A stretch of 64,000 nucleotides of DNA, from contig OX388325.1 in assembly GCA_947579605.1 (NCBI GenBank), positions 9,171,572 through 9,235,571 on the forward strand, read 5' to 3'. Below are positions 32,901 through 41,890 of the stretch, piece after piece. How positions within the stretch are numbered: the stretch's first letter is position 1; each line of letters opens with the position of its first letter. Both the position numbers and the translations under genes were made by a program. The notes under the pieces are model-generated. The model did not search any database, was not told the origin of the DNA, and saw nothing but the letters and a program-made list of their open reading frames with translations. Source of the stretch: Athripsodes cinereus (taxonomy: Eukaryota; Arthropoda; Insecta; Trichoptera; Leptoceridae).

Positions 32901-35151
32901 CCGTCTTATTTTTAATATACAGTGGTACCTCGACATACAAGTTTTAATTTGTTCCGCAATCTTGCTCGTATTTCAAATTACTTGTATCTCAAAGCAAATA
33001 TCCCCATTGAAATTAATTGAATTGCCATTTATTCGTTCCAGCCCCAAAAAGTCACCCCAGTTATATTTGTTACGTGTTTTTGAATAAAAAAAATGTATTT
33101 ATAAATGACAAATATTGTACAAAAACATAATAAAAGAGAATGTATAGAAATAAACTGGATTTATAAATTTTTACTTTCGCTTAATTTTCGTCACTGCTTT
33201 TCTCTTCACTGGTCTTTGCCTTTTTCGCCACGTTTTTCTCACTTTCACCTGTAGGCTGATTAAAAAAAAACATGTCTAAAGAGGTTTGTTTCATCCTCCC
33301 TTTCAGAATGTTCCGGAAATGAGTTAGGCAAGTGTCATTAAATAGCTCGTATTTCAAAGCAAAAAATTTCTCGCTCGTCAGCTCGTATCTCAATAAACTC
33401 GTATGCTGGGCACTTGTATGTCAAGGTACCATTGTATATGAAATATGTGATGAATATTATATACATGACGAGTCTAAGTGCCTTCGTAGTAAGGACAAGT
33501 AAATAATTAAATAAATAAAAGATTTAAATGTTATGAAGCTAACAGTGTAATACAGCCATTACCTAGATTTGTTTTATTTATGGTACTTTCCTTTCAGTGG
33601 GTAACCTACGAGTTCACATGCGTACACACACTGGTGAGAAGCCCTACTCCTGCTCAACCTGCCCCTTCAAATGCAGTGTGCAGTCGGGGATGAAAAGACA
33701 TGAGAGGATGCATGCCAATCTCAAGTCTCACAAGTGTCCCATCTGTCAGAAGGGCTTTAATAATAATGGAAGCATGGTAAGGATATATTTATGGATTCTA
33801 TGTTTTCAATTCATTAACCTGTAATAGAGTGAGATTGTGTGTATGAGTGAAATTTTGTTCGGTCCTAATGGAGTGAGTCTTTTTCACCATGAGATCTTTT
33901 TTTAAGTATCACATTATATAAATATCATACTGATTATTCCATAAAAAATGATATACGCGTCGTGATATTGACAGACGTTCCTGTACGTCCATACTCATGT
34001 TTGCACTGATTCTCCTCGCCGTACCCGTACGGCCATACCACTTTAGAGGTTAATAAAGATTATTATTTACTTATTTAACGATAAATGGCTGTAAGCCTTT
34101 TACATATTCTTCTTCTTCTCTATGTGTCTTGTCGGGTCCCCCCGATGTTGACGACCACTTGGGAGAAATCCCTCCTGTTCCGGACAGCACGAAACAGCTC
34201 CTCCACACCTCTCATCCCGGTCCACTCCTGAATGTTCCGGAGCAAGGAAAGCCGCCTTCTTCCAACCCCTCTACGATGGCATATTTTTTTCTCCTCTCAT
34301 TATGTGAAATAATAATATACATATAATAAAGTAAATAACTTACAACCAAGCCCCTCTAAGAGTCTCTGGCAAGTCCCCCGGTAGCTTAATTGGACAAAGC
34401 ACATCTCGCGACAAGATTGTGGGTTCATGTCCCGTCCGGGACACTACTAAATGAGGTGACGTTGTCTTTTCTAAGCCTTATATGGTAGTTTCGTGTGTTA
34501 AATTTTCATACGAATTTTTATTATTTACCTACAGTTTTTTTATTTATGAAATTATATTTTTTTTTTATTATTTAAAATACAATGCACAAGTAATTACAGA
34601 CTTAAACTTATATATCAAAATATGAATTTACATTCTTTGCATTCCACCCCACCACATGGGCCAGAATCTTTCCTTTACATAGTTTGTGCATCTAAATTTA
34701 AAGGCTGCTAGTGTTTGAACTTCCTTGATTTCCACAGGGATATCCAGTTAGCCTACTGGATATTCACTTGTGGGATATGCCATGATGTTATAAATAGATT
34801 ATTTACATAATTGTTTGTAATAAATGTTAATAGAATTTTTGTTTTTTTTAGGTTCGACACATTCGTATTCACACAGGCGAGCTCCCATACAAATGTGATT
34901 ATTGCCCCAAAGCTTTCATTGACAACTGGAAAAGAAAAAATCACCTGGTGAAGGCACACAACATAGCATTGGATACTATACCCAAGATGATCCCCGGTAG
35001 AAAAAGACAGTATGGAAATAAGAAAGGTGATCCTGCAAAGAATACTGATAAAGAAAAAAGCAACAAAACATCCAATAAAGAAGCTTTAAGTAAACAATCA
35101 TCTGATAATCTTCCAGAATTAATTCCAATACATTTAGGTTCAAAATATTAA
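26979..35151 (+). CDS. ZAD-C2H2 zinc-finger protein, paralogue 3
   Basis: Probable nuclear DNA-binding regulator of unknown target. Exons: 26979-27107, 28848-29409, 31123-31291, 32545-32639, 33598-33776 and 34852-35151 (477 residues; GT-AG; phases close without a stop). ZAD cysteines are C9, C12, C55 and C58. The linker holds lysine-rich KKKKSKK-type stretches that could act in nuclear import (inference). Eight C2H2 fingers follow, split by introns at the same positions as in the two neighbours; exon 5 is 179 bp in all three. The last finger, [19 protein letters not shown], closely matches paralogue 2 ([19 protein letters not shown]). The C-terminal tail is longer, with basic then Ser/Asn-rich sequence. 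Unlike paralogues 1 and 2, intron 1 shows no shared tract and is full of repeats. Introns hold at least ten mobile-element fragments without damage to splice sites. Confidence 0.9.
27434..27714. mobile_element. TA-flanked MITE
   Basis: A 281-bp stretch with TATAGACCATTAAAGG at the left and its exact reverse complement at the right. The outermost TA on each side fits a TA target duplication of Tc1/mariner type. The interior has no transposase. The right end abuts a family A copy. Confidence 0.7.
27711..27790 (-). repeat. RTE-tail short repeat (family A)
   Basis: Reverse copy: CTATCATGG, then CCACAATTTGGGTAGTCAGT and ATGCAAGC..TCCTCTCTG.GCCAA. These are the family segments in reverse order. 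Confidence 0.55.
27850..27960 (+). mobile_element. tRNA-derived SINE
   Basis: It contains GTGTGGCACTCACGCTAACG (A-box-like region) and GGGTTCGATTCCCGG (B box) about 45 bases apart, as in a polymerase III promoter derived from a tRNA. It continues with non-tRNA sequence and cannot fold as a full tRNA. Confidence 0.7.
28090..28345 (+). mobile_element. RTE-like LINE, C-terminal fragment
   Basis: It encodes [20 protein letters not shown], then [15 protein letters not shown] and, after a frame shift, a [17 protein letters not shown] end. The order (YIGHMMR..N...I.EGR..G.RPR.....R..W) is the RTE-like C-terminus. It is degenerate. Confidence 0.6.
28541..28775 (-). repeat. Family A repeat interrupted by a SINE
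   Basis: The left part (28541-28585) is the reverse of the family A hairpin region (TTCCACAAGTGGTTTG); the right part (from about 28736) has GAATATGCAGATTGTCCTCTCTGTGCC. The stretch between is a family B SINE. Confidence 0.65.
28586..28735 (-). mobile_element. SINE (family B), nested in a family A repeat
   Basis: T-run start, then GATATATCTGGGTTTTGTTA, ACAACCTTATACACCTTTCA, AAGCTTGTGTCGTGAAAGGG and GAGTTTGCCGGCACCTGGGA. This is the reverse complement of the copy at 32193-32345 including its GCCGGC head. Confidence 0.75.
29941..29975. repeat. T homopolymer of about 30 bases
   Basis: A long run of T inside the TTAA-flanked MITE, just before a family C repeat. Confidence 0.85.
29998..30150 (+). 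repeat. CR1-tail short repeat (family C) with AATA tail
   Basis: GTTAGTTGGAAGACATCGCA, hairpin ATCGCATTTTAGCGAT, then AAACTCGCCCTCTGTACATT and GTACAGTAAAGAATAAAATA with repeated AATA. This is the best-preserved copy of the family here. Confidence 0.7.
31565..31825 (-). repeat. Dispersed LINE-tail-like repeat, copy 2
   Basis: Matches 1110-1385 in order: AATGCATTATCC, GTTGTCATTTGCAATAAAAG, GCGCGCCTGAACAAGCAAG, GGACTATGCAATCAGCACCC. No recognisable protein. Confidence 0.5.
32009..32189 (+). mobile_element. LINE C-terminal fragment
   Basis: It encodes [40 protein letters not shown] and VTPKSLINN followed by a stop. The EKIRKY..LA.EIK.IW...V..IP.V..ATG..PK.L order is a recurrent LINE polyprotein tail. 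The preceding reverse transcriptase is missing. Confidence 0.65.
32193..32345 (+). mobile_element. tRNA-derived SINE (family B)
   Basis: It has the B box GGTTCGATCC in TGGTTCGATCCCTGGTACCG, then CGGCAAACTCCCCTTTCACG, CTTACTGTGAAAGGTGTATA and an A-run. This copy gives the tRNA-like head missing from most other family B copies. Confidence 0.75.
32763..32870 (+). repeat. Degenerate CR1-tail short repeat (family C)
   Basis: ATTGATTGTATTTAATTTGA and GTGCCGTAAAGAATGAGTAA match the 3' half of the family. Confidence 0.45.
32920..33434 (-). mobile_element. pogo/Tigger-type element, internally deleted
   Basis: 515 bp flanked by TA. The ends are CAGTGGTACCTCGACATACA and, on the other strand, CAATGGTACCTTGACATACA. 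The minus strand encodes [20 protein letters not shown] and then a charged tail ending in SDEN, resembling the C-terminal tail of pogo/Tigger transposases (RQTTLDxFF-like). The catalytic part is gone. Confidence 0.75.
34120..34275 (-). mobile_element. LINE C-terminal fragment
   Basis: On the minus strand it encodes [20 protein letters not shown], then [20 protein letters not shown] and a stop (CTA at 34120-34122 on the plus strand). This QEWTG....LF..A..R..F..VV.N...TR end is a known tail of a LINE group. The clade is not certain. Confidence 0.65.
34377..34450 (+). mobile_element. tRNA-like SINE head
   Basis: GGTAGCTTAATTGGACAAAG resembles an A box and TGGGTTCATGTCCCGTCCGG a B box, about 40 bases apart. 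It does not fold as a functional tRNA. Confidence 0.5.
34740..34810 (+). repeat. RTE-tail short repeat (family A)
   Basis: CCAGTTAGCCTACTGGATAT, then TCACTTGTGGGATATGCCAT and GATGTTATAAATAG, just before the last exon of paralogue 3. Confidence 0.5.
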
Positions 35152-35560
35152 TTATAAGAGTAAAGATAATAGTACAGAAAACATGAGATTATTGTAATAA
35201 AGAAATGTCAAAAACAATGATGAAGTAGACTTAAATTCAGATAAGGATGCCAAAGTCAATAGTGTGACCATGGTGTAAATACTCAAAAATATTATAGGGT
35301 TTAATTAATTTTTTATCATGACTTGTGTTACCTATATCTCCAAAATTATTATCTACGCGTACCAATACATACCATCGCATCAATACCATGGCTTTCATGG
35401 ATCCACATTACTAGAAAAATCTGAATAGGTGAATGTATGATCTTGGGAAAGAAACATTCAAACAAAATTTTGGAACGTACTAACGTAACAATATTAAATA
35501 TGGAAATATGGTGTGAATGGTGTGATAAGGCGGCATTTAAGTGGGAGACATTGTCTGAAC

Positions 35561-36041
35561 CAGGGATGTTGCGAATATTCGCATCCGCATCCGCAAATGC
35601 GGAGCTTCCGCATGTATTTGGACATCTGCATCCGCATCCGCAATAATTGATGCGGATGTTCATGCGGATGCGGATGTAAGACAATTTGCGACAAGAAAGA
35701 AATGGGGCGGGGCCGGCGAATGGCGCGTGCCGTTCGCACTTGACATTAACCAATGGGAACGAAAAAATTGGTGACAAGATCCGACGCATTTTTATTTTTG
35801 CCGGTTTTATTTTATTTTTGCAAATAACAAAAAGAAAAAAAATATTTCGCCAAAAAATCTATTATATTATTGTAGCAATAATTTTGTCACATATTTGACA
35901 GTGGGGCCTACCAACTAAGATAGTTCCTACATTTTTTCTATAACATCTTAAACATCCGCATCCGCGGATGTGAGCCTTTAAAAATCCGCATCCGCATTCA
36001 CATCCGCGGATGTGTAAAAATCGACATCCGCAACATCCCTG
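35561..36041. mobile_element. hAT-type MITE rich in GGATGCGGATG
   Basis: 481 bp. The left end is CAGGGATGTTGCGAATATTC; the right end, on the other strand, is CAGGGATGTTGCGGATGTCG. Flanks are GTCTGAAC (35553-35560) and CTCTGAAC (36042-36049), a 7-of-8 match with T at 2 and A at 7. CATCCGC units repeat in both orientations near the ends. Confidence 0.8.
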
Positions 36042-36494
36042 CTCTGAACAACCACATTATAGAAGAAGATATTTTGATTAATAAACTTTTAAATATAATT
36101 AATAATTTTTATTTTAACCCATACAAGAATGAACATGTTAGGTTACTTGAAATATCTTAGTACAAAGACATTATTAGGTCACCTGAATAAATACTTGTTA
36201 GGTTACTTTATAAGTTGATGTCCACGGTATTGGTCCATTTGCCTTGGCTATTGGTTGTGTCCGTGTTAGGTTGTATTTAGTTATGTTAGGTTCAGTTGGG
36301 TTGGTGTTTGGTTCTACTACTACTACTACTAGTGGGTATATGCAATCATATCAATCTTGTTCGCCCACCATCACAACAACCCACCCACTGGCCATTATCA
36401 GATGTTCGGCATAAAATATAAAGAAATATTTTCAATTATCCCCATCCTTAATATATTGTTTTTAATGGTAAGAAGAAGATAGTGTGTGTGTGTT

Positions 36495-36565
36495 AATTAT
36501 ATGCAGTTAATCCACTGGTTATCCCACTTGTGAGGAATGCTGTGATGGTATAGAGCAGTGGCTGT
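36495..36565 (+). repeat. RTE-tail short repeat (family A)
   Basis: ATGCAGTTAATCCACTGGTT, then ATCCCACTTGTGAGGAATGC and TGTGATGGTATAGAG: a nearly complete core. Confidence 0.6.
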
Positions 36566-37034
36566 CTTACAGCGTCCCGCCTTAATTCGTACGCCCCGCA
36601 AAACAATAATTTTTTTAGACAATGACCGTCAAAATTTTGCATTCTTTCACACTCATTCGTCTGAAGCTAGGTCTGCATTACCAATGTACCTATATTTTGA
36701 GATGTCGCCTTTTGAATTAAAATGATGTTATAAAGGCGATATAAATATCTAAACGAGAACACTGTACCTATGAAAATCTAATTCATAAGTGTGCAGCCCT
36801 CAATAATACCTAACATTGTCCTATACAGCCTTTGACCAGAGAAGTGTTATGACCGCTTTTTTAGACTGACAAGGCATCGGATGTAATATCCCTGTAGAAT
36901 GTGGAAATCAGACACTAAGTGTTGCATGTAATGAACTTACAGGATGTTCTCTTATAGAGAGAGATAGCTAAATTGTCTCTACCTATAAAAATAAATAGGT
37001 AAATAATTGTGTTTTTTTTTAAGTGTAATTTTAT

Positions 37035-37842
37035 TTAGTATAACTCTACAACTTTTTTGATCCCCGTCACCCATTCGTACAACTCGTCTATACCGTCACC
37101 ATTTATAGCAGATGCTTCTAAAACTGTGATGTTTTGCTTCACTTCTTTTTGCAGACGTTTCATCTGTAGCATGAGGAGAGCTTCATTTCTCATTTGACGG
37201 TAAGCCACATCCATTTTTGATAGCACAAGCAAAAACTAAAAGACAAAGTAATAACACTAGATATTTTAGTACAAATTACTTTACAATAGGTGCACACTTT
37301 TATTTGGACTGAGTGGACAATATTGTTTTGTATTCTAACAAGACATAAACATAGGGTTGCAATAGAATTAACCAAAAATGAGGTAGTTTTACAGAAATAA
37401 AAAATAATGGATAGTAAAGAAGTAAATTATATCTTGTATTCAAATTCTTTTTCTGAATTTAAAATCATGCAAAACTTATTCTTACCTTACAAAATTTCAA
37501 TTTAGGCTCAGCTAGTAAAGTATATAATAAGACTCCAGCTGTGGAAATCTGACATAAGTTAGATGTATCAACGACAAATATAACTTTCTTAATATTATCA
37601 TAATAGTGCTTCCATAATGGAGACATTTCTCCTCCAACTTCTCTTATCAAGAGAAAACTGTTCTTTCCCTTTTCTGGCATCATAATCTTGAAGATATTAG
37701 TCCCGATTGTTGGTACAGAATTGTAAGTATTGTCAATCACTTCTTTTTTCTGTAATCTTTTAATTAACATAGTTTTTCCTGTGTTTGGTGGTCCAACACA
37801 TAAGATATTTATAGGTTTTTCATCTTGCAAAGGATATGCCAT
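37035..37842 (-). CDS. ARL16: ARL16-like small GTPase
   Basis: Member of the Arf/Arl GTPase family; ARL16 orthologues are linked to primary cilium and Golgi trafficking in vertebrates (family knowledge, not shown here). Exons in transcript order are 37842-37486 and 37235-37035 (185 residues). P-loop GPPNTGKT is at residues 17-24 and TIGTN at 45-49. REVGG (67-71) stands where Arf proteins have DVGGQ, a hallmark of ARL16, which has RELGG. Next come LWKHYY and VIFVVDTSN. SKMD (125-128) replaces the canonical NKxD, and EASA (159-162) is the G5-like motif. No N-terminal myristoylation glycine follows Met1. An upstream in-frame reading extends only by non-ATG codons, so the ATG at 37842 is chosen. 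It faces away from the zinc-finger gene at 38596, so the two may share a promoter region. Confidence 0.85.
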
Positions 37843-38595
37843 ACTTTTGGCTTTCAAACTATTTTATTTTAAATATACTATTTCTTCAGTATATTTGGGT
37901 TTTATAAGAGACAATAATGCATTATTTTAGAGTTTTGTTTTGATCAACATTCCATGACCTAGTTTCTCTTATTTATTTTATGCGAGTATTAATTTTGCAC
38001 TCAAAGCTACTAAGTTGTTTGATCAATAAATAGAAATAAGAGCTAGGTATTTACCTAAGTGTAAATTCTACCAATCTTTTGAGTAACATTAATTATAGAA
38101 ATTGGTATTTATGGCACATAGAGAATGGCCTTTAGGTATGAATTACATATGAACACGTAGTATTATATTCTCTTTGCATATGAATACCTAAACAGTGACT
38201 TAACTGGATACACCATTTGTGAGAATTGTCGTGGTGGTATAGATAACAGCTAGAGATAAAAATAGAAAAAAATTACGTGACTAAACAACACCATCTAGAG
38301 ATATAGGTGGTGTTGTGATTTATCAGTAAAATATATGATTGCTACTTTTAACCATTCAATCATTTTGTACACATAATAATATGTAATTAATGGCTAGGAA
38401 AAAGCTAGCCACAAAAGTGCGGTACTGTCTATGGATTATATCAAAGAAAAGTTTATGGTATACCTCTGACATTTTTACTTGTCAATGTCATCTTTGTTTT
38501 TATAAGACGGTGGTGTGTAGCTTTACTTATTTCGATTTGTTTGGAAATGTTGTTATTACCATAAAATGTAATATTTTTTTGATTAATACTAGCAA
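37843..38595. other. Divergent intergenic region between ARL16 and the 13-finger gene
   Basis: Both start codons point outward. It contains a family A repeat at 38097-38250. A TACTAG just upstream of the next ATG could be a splice acceptor for a non-coding exon. No promoter element can be supported. Confidence 0.5.
38097..38250 (+). repeat. RTE-tail short repeat (family A)
   Basis: TTTATGGCACATAGAGAATG, ACTTAACTGGATACACCATT, TGTGAGAATTGTCGTGGTGG, TATAGATAA. The copy is longer than most because of extra sequence between the two conserved halves. Confidence 0.55.
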
Positions 38596-40131
38596 ATGAT
38601 GGAGGTTACTGTTGCCGATGCACAGAAATATGCGGAAGATCAACATATCAAAATTAAACGCGAACCTATAGAGGAAGAAAGCTGTGATATTGTAGAAGAT
38701 AAACAACATGAAGAAAGCAGTGATATAGAGCGTGCAATTCCGTATGATGATATTGATATACATGAACCTGACATAAAAGTTGAATGTGAGAAAGCCAACA
38801 ATGTGACAGTAGCCAGCACATCTTCGCTTATAGAATGTGCACCAGGTTCAGGTAATCAAACTCATGTTAAAGAAAAGTTGCGCAAAAATGTAAAAAAGAA
38901 GGTGCGCAAGAAGAAAAAAAAGTTACAAACTAGAAATATGTTTATTTGTGATATTTGTTCCAAAATTTTCTATACTAAAAGATATTTGAAGAGACATCTA
39001 ATAGTTCACAGCGGTATAAGACCTTTTGAATGTAATGTTTGCATGAAAAGATTTTATTTTTCTTATAGTTTAACATTACATACAAGGACACATAGTGGCG
39101 AAAAACCTTTTGAATGTGATGTTTGCAAGAAAAAATTTCTTTGTTCTGCATATTTGAAAGCCCATAAAGTGATCCACAATGATGAAAAATTATTTGAGTG
39201 CGAAATTTGTATGAAGAAATTCAACAATTCTAGGTATTTAAAGGATCATAAAATAATTCACAGTATTGAGAAACCATTTCAATGTAATATTTGTAGTAAA
39301 AGATTTCATTGCTCTAATAATTGTAAAAGACATATAAAAAGTCATGATAAAAAACCTTCAGAGCGTAAGGTTCGTGTAAAAACAATACGTCAAAGTGGTG
39401 ATTTAGTAAATCGTAAAAAGGTTTTTGAAAAGAAATTTGAATGTACAATTTGTATGAAGAAATTTACAAAGTTGAATGGTTTGATTGTACACCACAGGAT
39501 TCACAGTGGTGAAAAACCTTTTGAGTGTAGTATTTGTTTTAAAAAATTTAATCACTCAAGTACTTTAAAAGATCATCAAAGGATTCATACAGTTGAAAAA
39601 CCTTTTGAGTGTAGTATTTGTTTTAAAAAATTTAATCTCTTGAGTACTTTAGAAGGTCATCAAAAGATTCATACAGATGAAAAACCTTTTGAGTGTAGTA
39701 TTTGTTTTAAAAAATTTAAATACTCGAGTGCTTTAAAAGGTCATCAAAGGATTCATACAGTTGAAAAACCTTTTGAGTGTAGTATTTGTTTTAAAAAGTT
39801 TAAACACTCAAATACTTTAAAAGATCATCATAGGATTCACAGTGGTGAAAAACCTTTTGAGTGTAGTATTTGTTTTAAAAAATTTAAACACTCGAGTACT
39901 TTAAAAGGTCATCAAAGGATTCACACAGGCGAAAAACCTTTTGAGTGTAATATTTGTATGATAAAATTCAACCAAAATAGTAATTTAGTAACACATAAAA
40001 AAGTTCATCACAGCAATGAAAAGCTTTTTGAATGTGAAGTTTGCATGGAAAGGTTCAAAAAGCGTGGTGATTTAATAGAACATGAAATGATTCACAATGA
40101 TTTAGAACCAATTGAGATGATATTTGTATGA
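38596..40131 (+). CDS. 13-finger C2H2 zinc-finger protein, uninterrupted
   Basis: 511-residue protein in one exon; probable nuclear DNA-binding regulator with unknown target. Residues 1-110 are acidic and contain IKREPIEEE, a KxE sumoylation-type context. A very basic stretch (KKVRKKKKK, about residue 100) follows. Thirteen C2H2 fingers run to the C-terminus in the pattern FECxxCxKKFxxxxxLxxHxxIH, joined by HSGEKP- or HTVEKP-type linkers. Fingers 1-5 and 6-13 are separated by a longer linker (about residues 258-275). Fingers 7-11 are nearly identical: the core FECSICFKKF is repeated five times. There is no ZAD, so this gene is not a recent copy of the neighbours. It is AT-rich throughout and has no intron, which allows either an old retrocopy or a single-exon gene. 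Met1 and Met2 are adjacent; either could start. Confidence 0.9.
   Translation: MMEVTVADAQKYAEDQHIKIKREPIEEESCDIVEDKQHEESSDIERAIPYDDIDIHEPDIKVECEKANNVTVASTSSLIECAPGSGNQTHVKEKLRKNVKKKVRKKKKKLQTRNMFICDICSKIFYTKRYLKRHLIVHSGIRPFECNVCMKRFYFSYSLTLHTRTHSGEKPFECDVCKKKFLCSAYLKAHKVIHNDEKLFECEICMKKFNNSRYLKDHKIIHSIEKPFQCNICSKRFHCSNNCKRHIKSHDKKPSERKVRVKTIRQSGDLVNRKKVFEKKFECTICMKKFTKLNGLIVHHRIHSGEKPFECSICFKKFNHSSTLKDHQRIHTVEKPFECSICFKKFNLLSTLEGHQKIHTDEKPFECSICFKKFKYSSALKGHQRIHTVEKPFECSICFKKFKHSNTLKDHHRIHSGEKPFECSICFKKFKHSSTLKGHQRIHTGEKPFECNICMIKFNQNSNLVTHKKVHHSNEKLFECEVCMERFKKRGDLIEHEMIHNDLEPIEMIFV
39516..39935 (+). repeat. Five near-identical 84-bp finger units
   Basis: CCTTTTGAGTGTAGTATTTG recurs at 84-base spacing (39519, 39603, 39687, 39771 and 39855), with almost no synonymous change between units. 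It lies in frame inside the 13-finger gene. Confidence 0.85.
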
Positions 40132-40296
40132 AAGTAATGCAATAAATATAGTAATTCAAAAGTATAAAATCCTTGCTAAATTTTAAAAGCACAAAAAAGT
40201 GTAGCATTTGTATGGGTTATGAATAAATTATTGAATATCTTCAACTCAACAAAAGTATACCACCTTGTTCGAAATGTCGTGATATTTTTACTTACA

Positions 40297-40383
40297 TGGA
40301 GAGGATTACTTTCATATTTATTACATGCGGTTAGTTTACTATCTATCCCACTTGTAGGAGATTCTATGATTGTATAGAAAGAT
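40297..40383 (+). repeat. RTE-tail short repeat (family A)
   Basis: ATGGAGAGGATTACTTTCAT, ATTACATGCGGTTAGTTTAC, TATCCCACTTGTAGGAGATT, ATGATTGTATAGAAAG: the full core of the family. Confidence 0.65.
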
Positions 40384-40516
40384 AGATATTGTGTATTGTA
40401 GTTTTTTTCTTCATATTTTGTCTACTTTTATGTAGGTGTATCATTCACCTGATCCTTTTTGTTTTGGTTTGGTTCTTATATAATTATGACTATAGAAATA
40501 AATGGAATACCTATTT

Positions 40517-40645
40517 TTATTTATTTTATTCTTGCACATCATCATTCATAATTATAACAAAATAAACAGAGCAGTTTACATAAAAAATGTGATGTGAAGT
40601 GGCGAGATTATCACTATATAGTGATTTCTTCCATCTAACCAATAT
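40517..40645 (-). mobile_element. LINE 3' UTR copy (family E)
   Basis: On the minus strand it starts GGTTAGATGGAAGAAATCAC, then hairpin ATCACTATATAGTGAT, AATCTCGCCACTTCACATCA and TTATTT units. It is nearly the same as 22750-22880 but lacks the coding tail. Confidence 0.7.
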
Positions 40646-40805
40646 GACTGCTGGGCAGTTGATAGTATTATACCAAGAATGATGTACCAAAAATTCTCAT
40701 ATTTTTGGGTTTGGCTTTTGCAATTATTTCTTAGATATTCATTTGTTTTTAATTTAAGTTTATTAATGCATATTTAAAACATAAAATTATCATTAAGTAG
40801 TAGTA

Positions 40806-41040
40806 GAAAAGTTTTCTTCTAGGCTGAGTGGCTGTGGTCTCCAGGGCAATTTATGTCCCAATGTTTCACCCACAACTATGGGGGGCATCTTCAGGGTAGG
40901 TGTCTTCTAATGACCGGTCGTGAAAACCTAAGATCATTTATCATTTAAGGCATAAAAATACAACCTCACCTTATTCGTTAGTTCCCCAAATGGGATTTGA
41001 ACCCGCAACCCATCCTTTTTTGCGATGACAGCTTTATGAG
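40806..41040 (-). mobile_element. tRNA-like SINE
   Basis: On the minus strand GGGTTGCGGGTTCAAATCCC contains a B-box-like GGTTCAAATCC. Downstream is CCTGAAGATGCCCCCCATAG and GTGGGTGAAACATTGGGACA, a motif found in many animal repeats. The A box is unclear. Confidence 0.5.
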
Positions 41041-41818
41041 CAGATATTGCTATGTTTTTTTAATGTTAGGTATTCACGAAGAGCTGCCTACATACTACTT
41101 GACGAATGCAGGGTTCTGTTTCTCTTTGTATAAAAGATAGAACTCTTTGTTCACCGAGCAGTTTGGACCTGGCCAATGTCAAAATTATACATTTTGTCCA
41201 TCACTAGTACCTACCTAACGAATTTACCTACCCATCTAATGAAAAATAATTATTTTTTCTTGTATGTTGAAGTTGTTTTTAGTTTGTGAATAAATATTTG
41301 ATATTGAGTTTGTCTTTAATTTTAATAACCCAATCTTGTATTTAATCTTTTAAACAATTCTCTCTTTCGTTTGGCTATCCTATTAAATGACTTTTAATGG
41401 TAATAGTGATTGGTATAATTTTTATAAATAGTTATGGTGTTGTATTGACTATCGGTATATTACATATTTAAAGATATGAACTTTTTATAAAAATTAATGT
41501 GATCGCTATTACCATCAGAAGATATGTGATAGGGTTACAGCTATCATTTAGCTAAAACCCATCTTAAATGTTTTATCCCTGCCAGGGGAACTAAGATTCA
41601 AACTGAAGATGCGACAGTTTTCATATTTTGAAAATGTACATTTTTACATGTCAGGGCTTCTCCACACGTGGGATATACGTGTGAAAGTTAACATAATATT
41701 TTAAAAGATGCAAAATTGGTTCATTCTGGTCATAATGAATCCTTTCTGTTTTGTTCATTATGATTAACTTTTACAACAGATGTAAATACATTATAAAATC
41801 ATTAATATGACATTTTTT

Positions 41819-41890
41819 TTGGGATGTTTATCGCATGCAGCTAGTCCGTTGGCAACTCCACTTTTGGGAAATGTCATGATGGTATATAAA
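41819..41890 (+). repeat. RTE-tail short repeat (family A)
   Basis: TTATCGCATGCAGCTAGTCC, ACTCCACTTTTGGGAAATGT, CATGATGGTATATAAATA. Confidence 0.55.

Larger units (their letters stand above)
35152..37034. other. Intergenic region between ZAD paralogue 3 and ARL16
   Basis: Convergent 3' ends. It contains a hAT MITE (35561-36041), a run of CTACTACTA (36313-36330) and a family A copy (36495-36565). TTAGGTTA-like strings near 36135-36290 are scattered, not tandem. Nothing else is recognisable. Confidence 0.6.

Noticed and set aside
35349..35789. 146-codon minus-strand frame with CGCGCRCP-like sequence
   Set aside because: It arises from CATCCGC repeats in the end of a hAT MITE.
36135..36290. 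TTAGG-like strings suggesting telomeric repeats
   Set aside because: They are scattered single TTAGGTT occurrences, not a tandem array.
38596..40131. 13-finger gene as a retrocopy of a ZAD neighbour
   Set aside because: It lacks a ZAD and its finger sequences and linkers are unlike those of the three neighbours.
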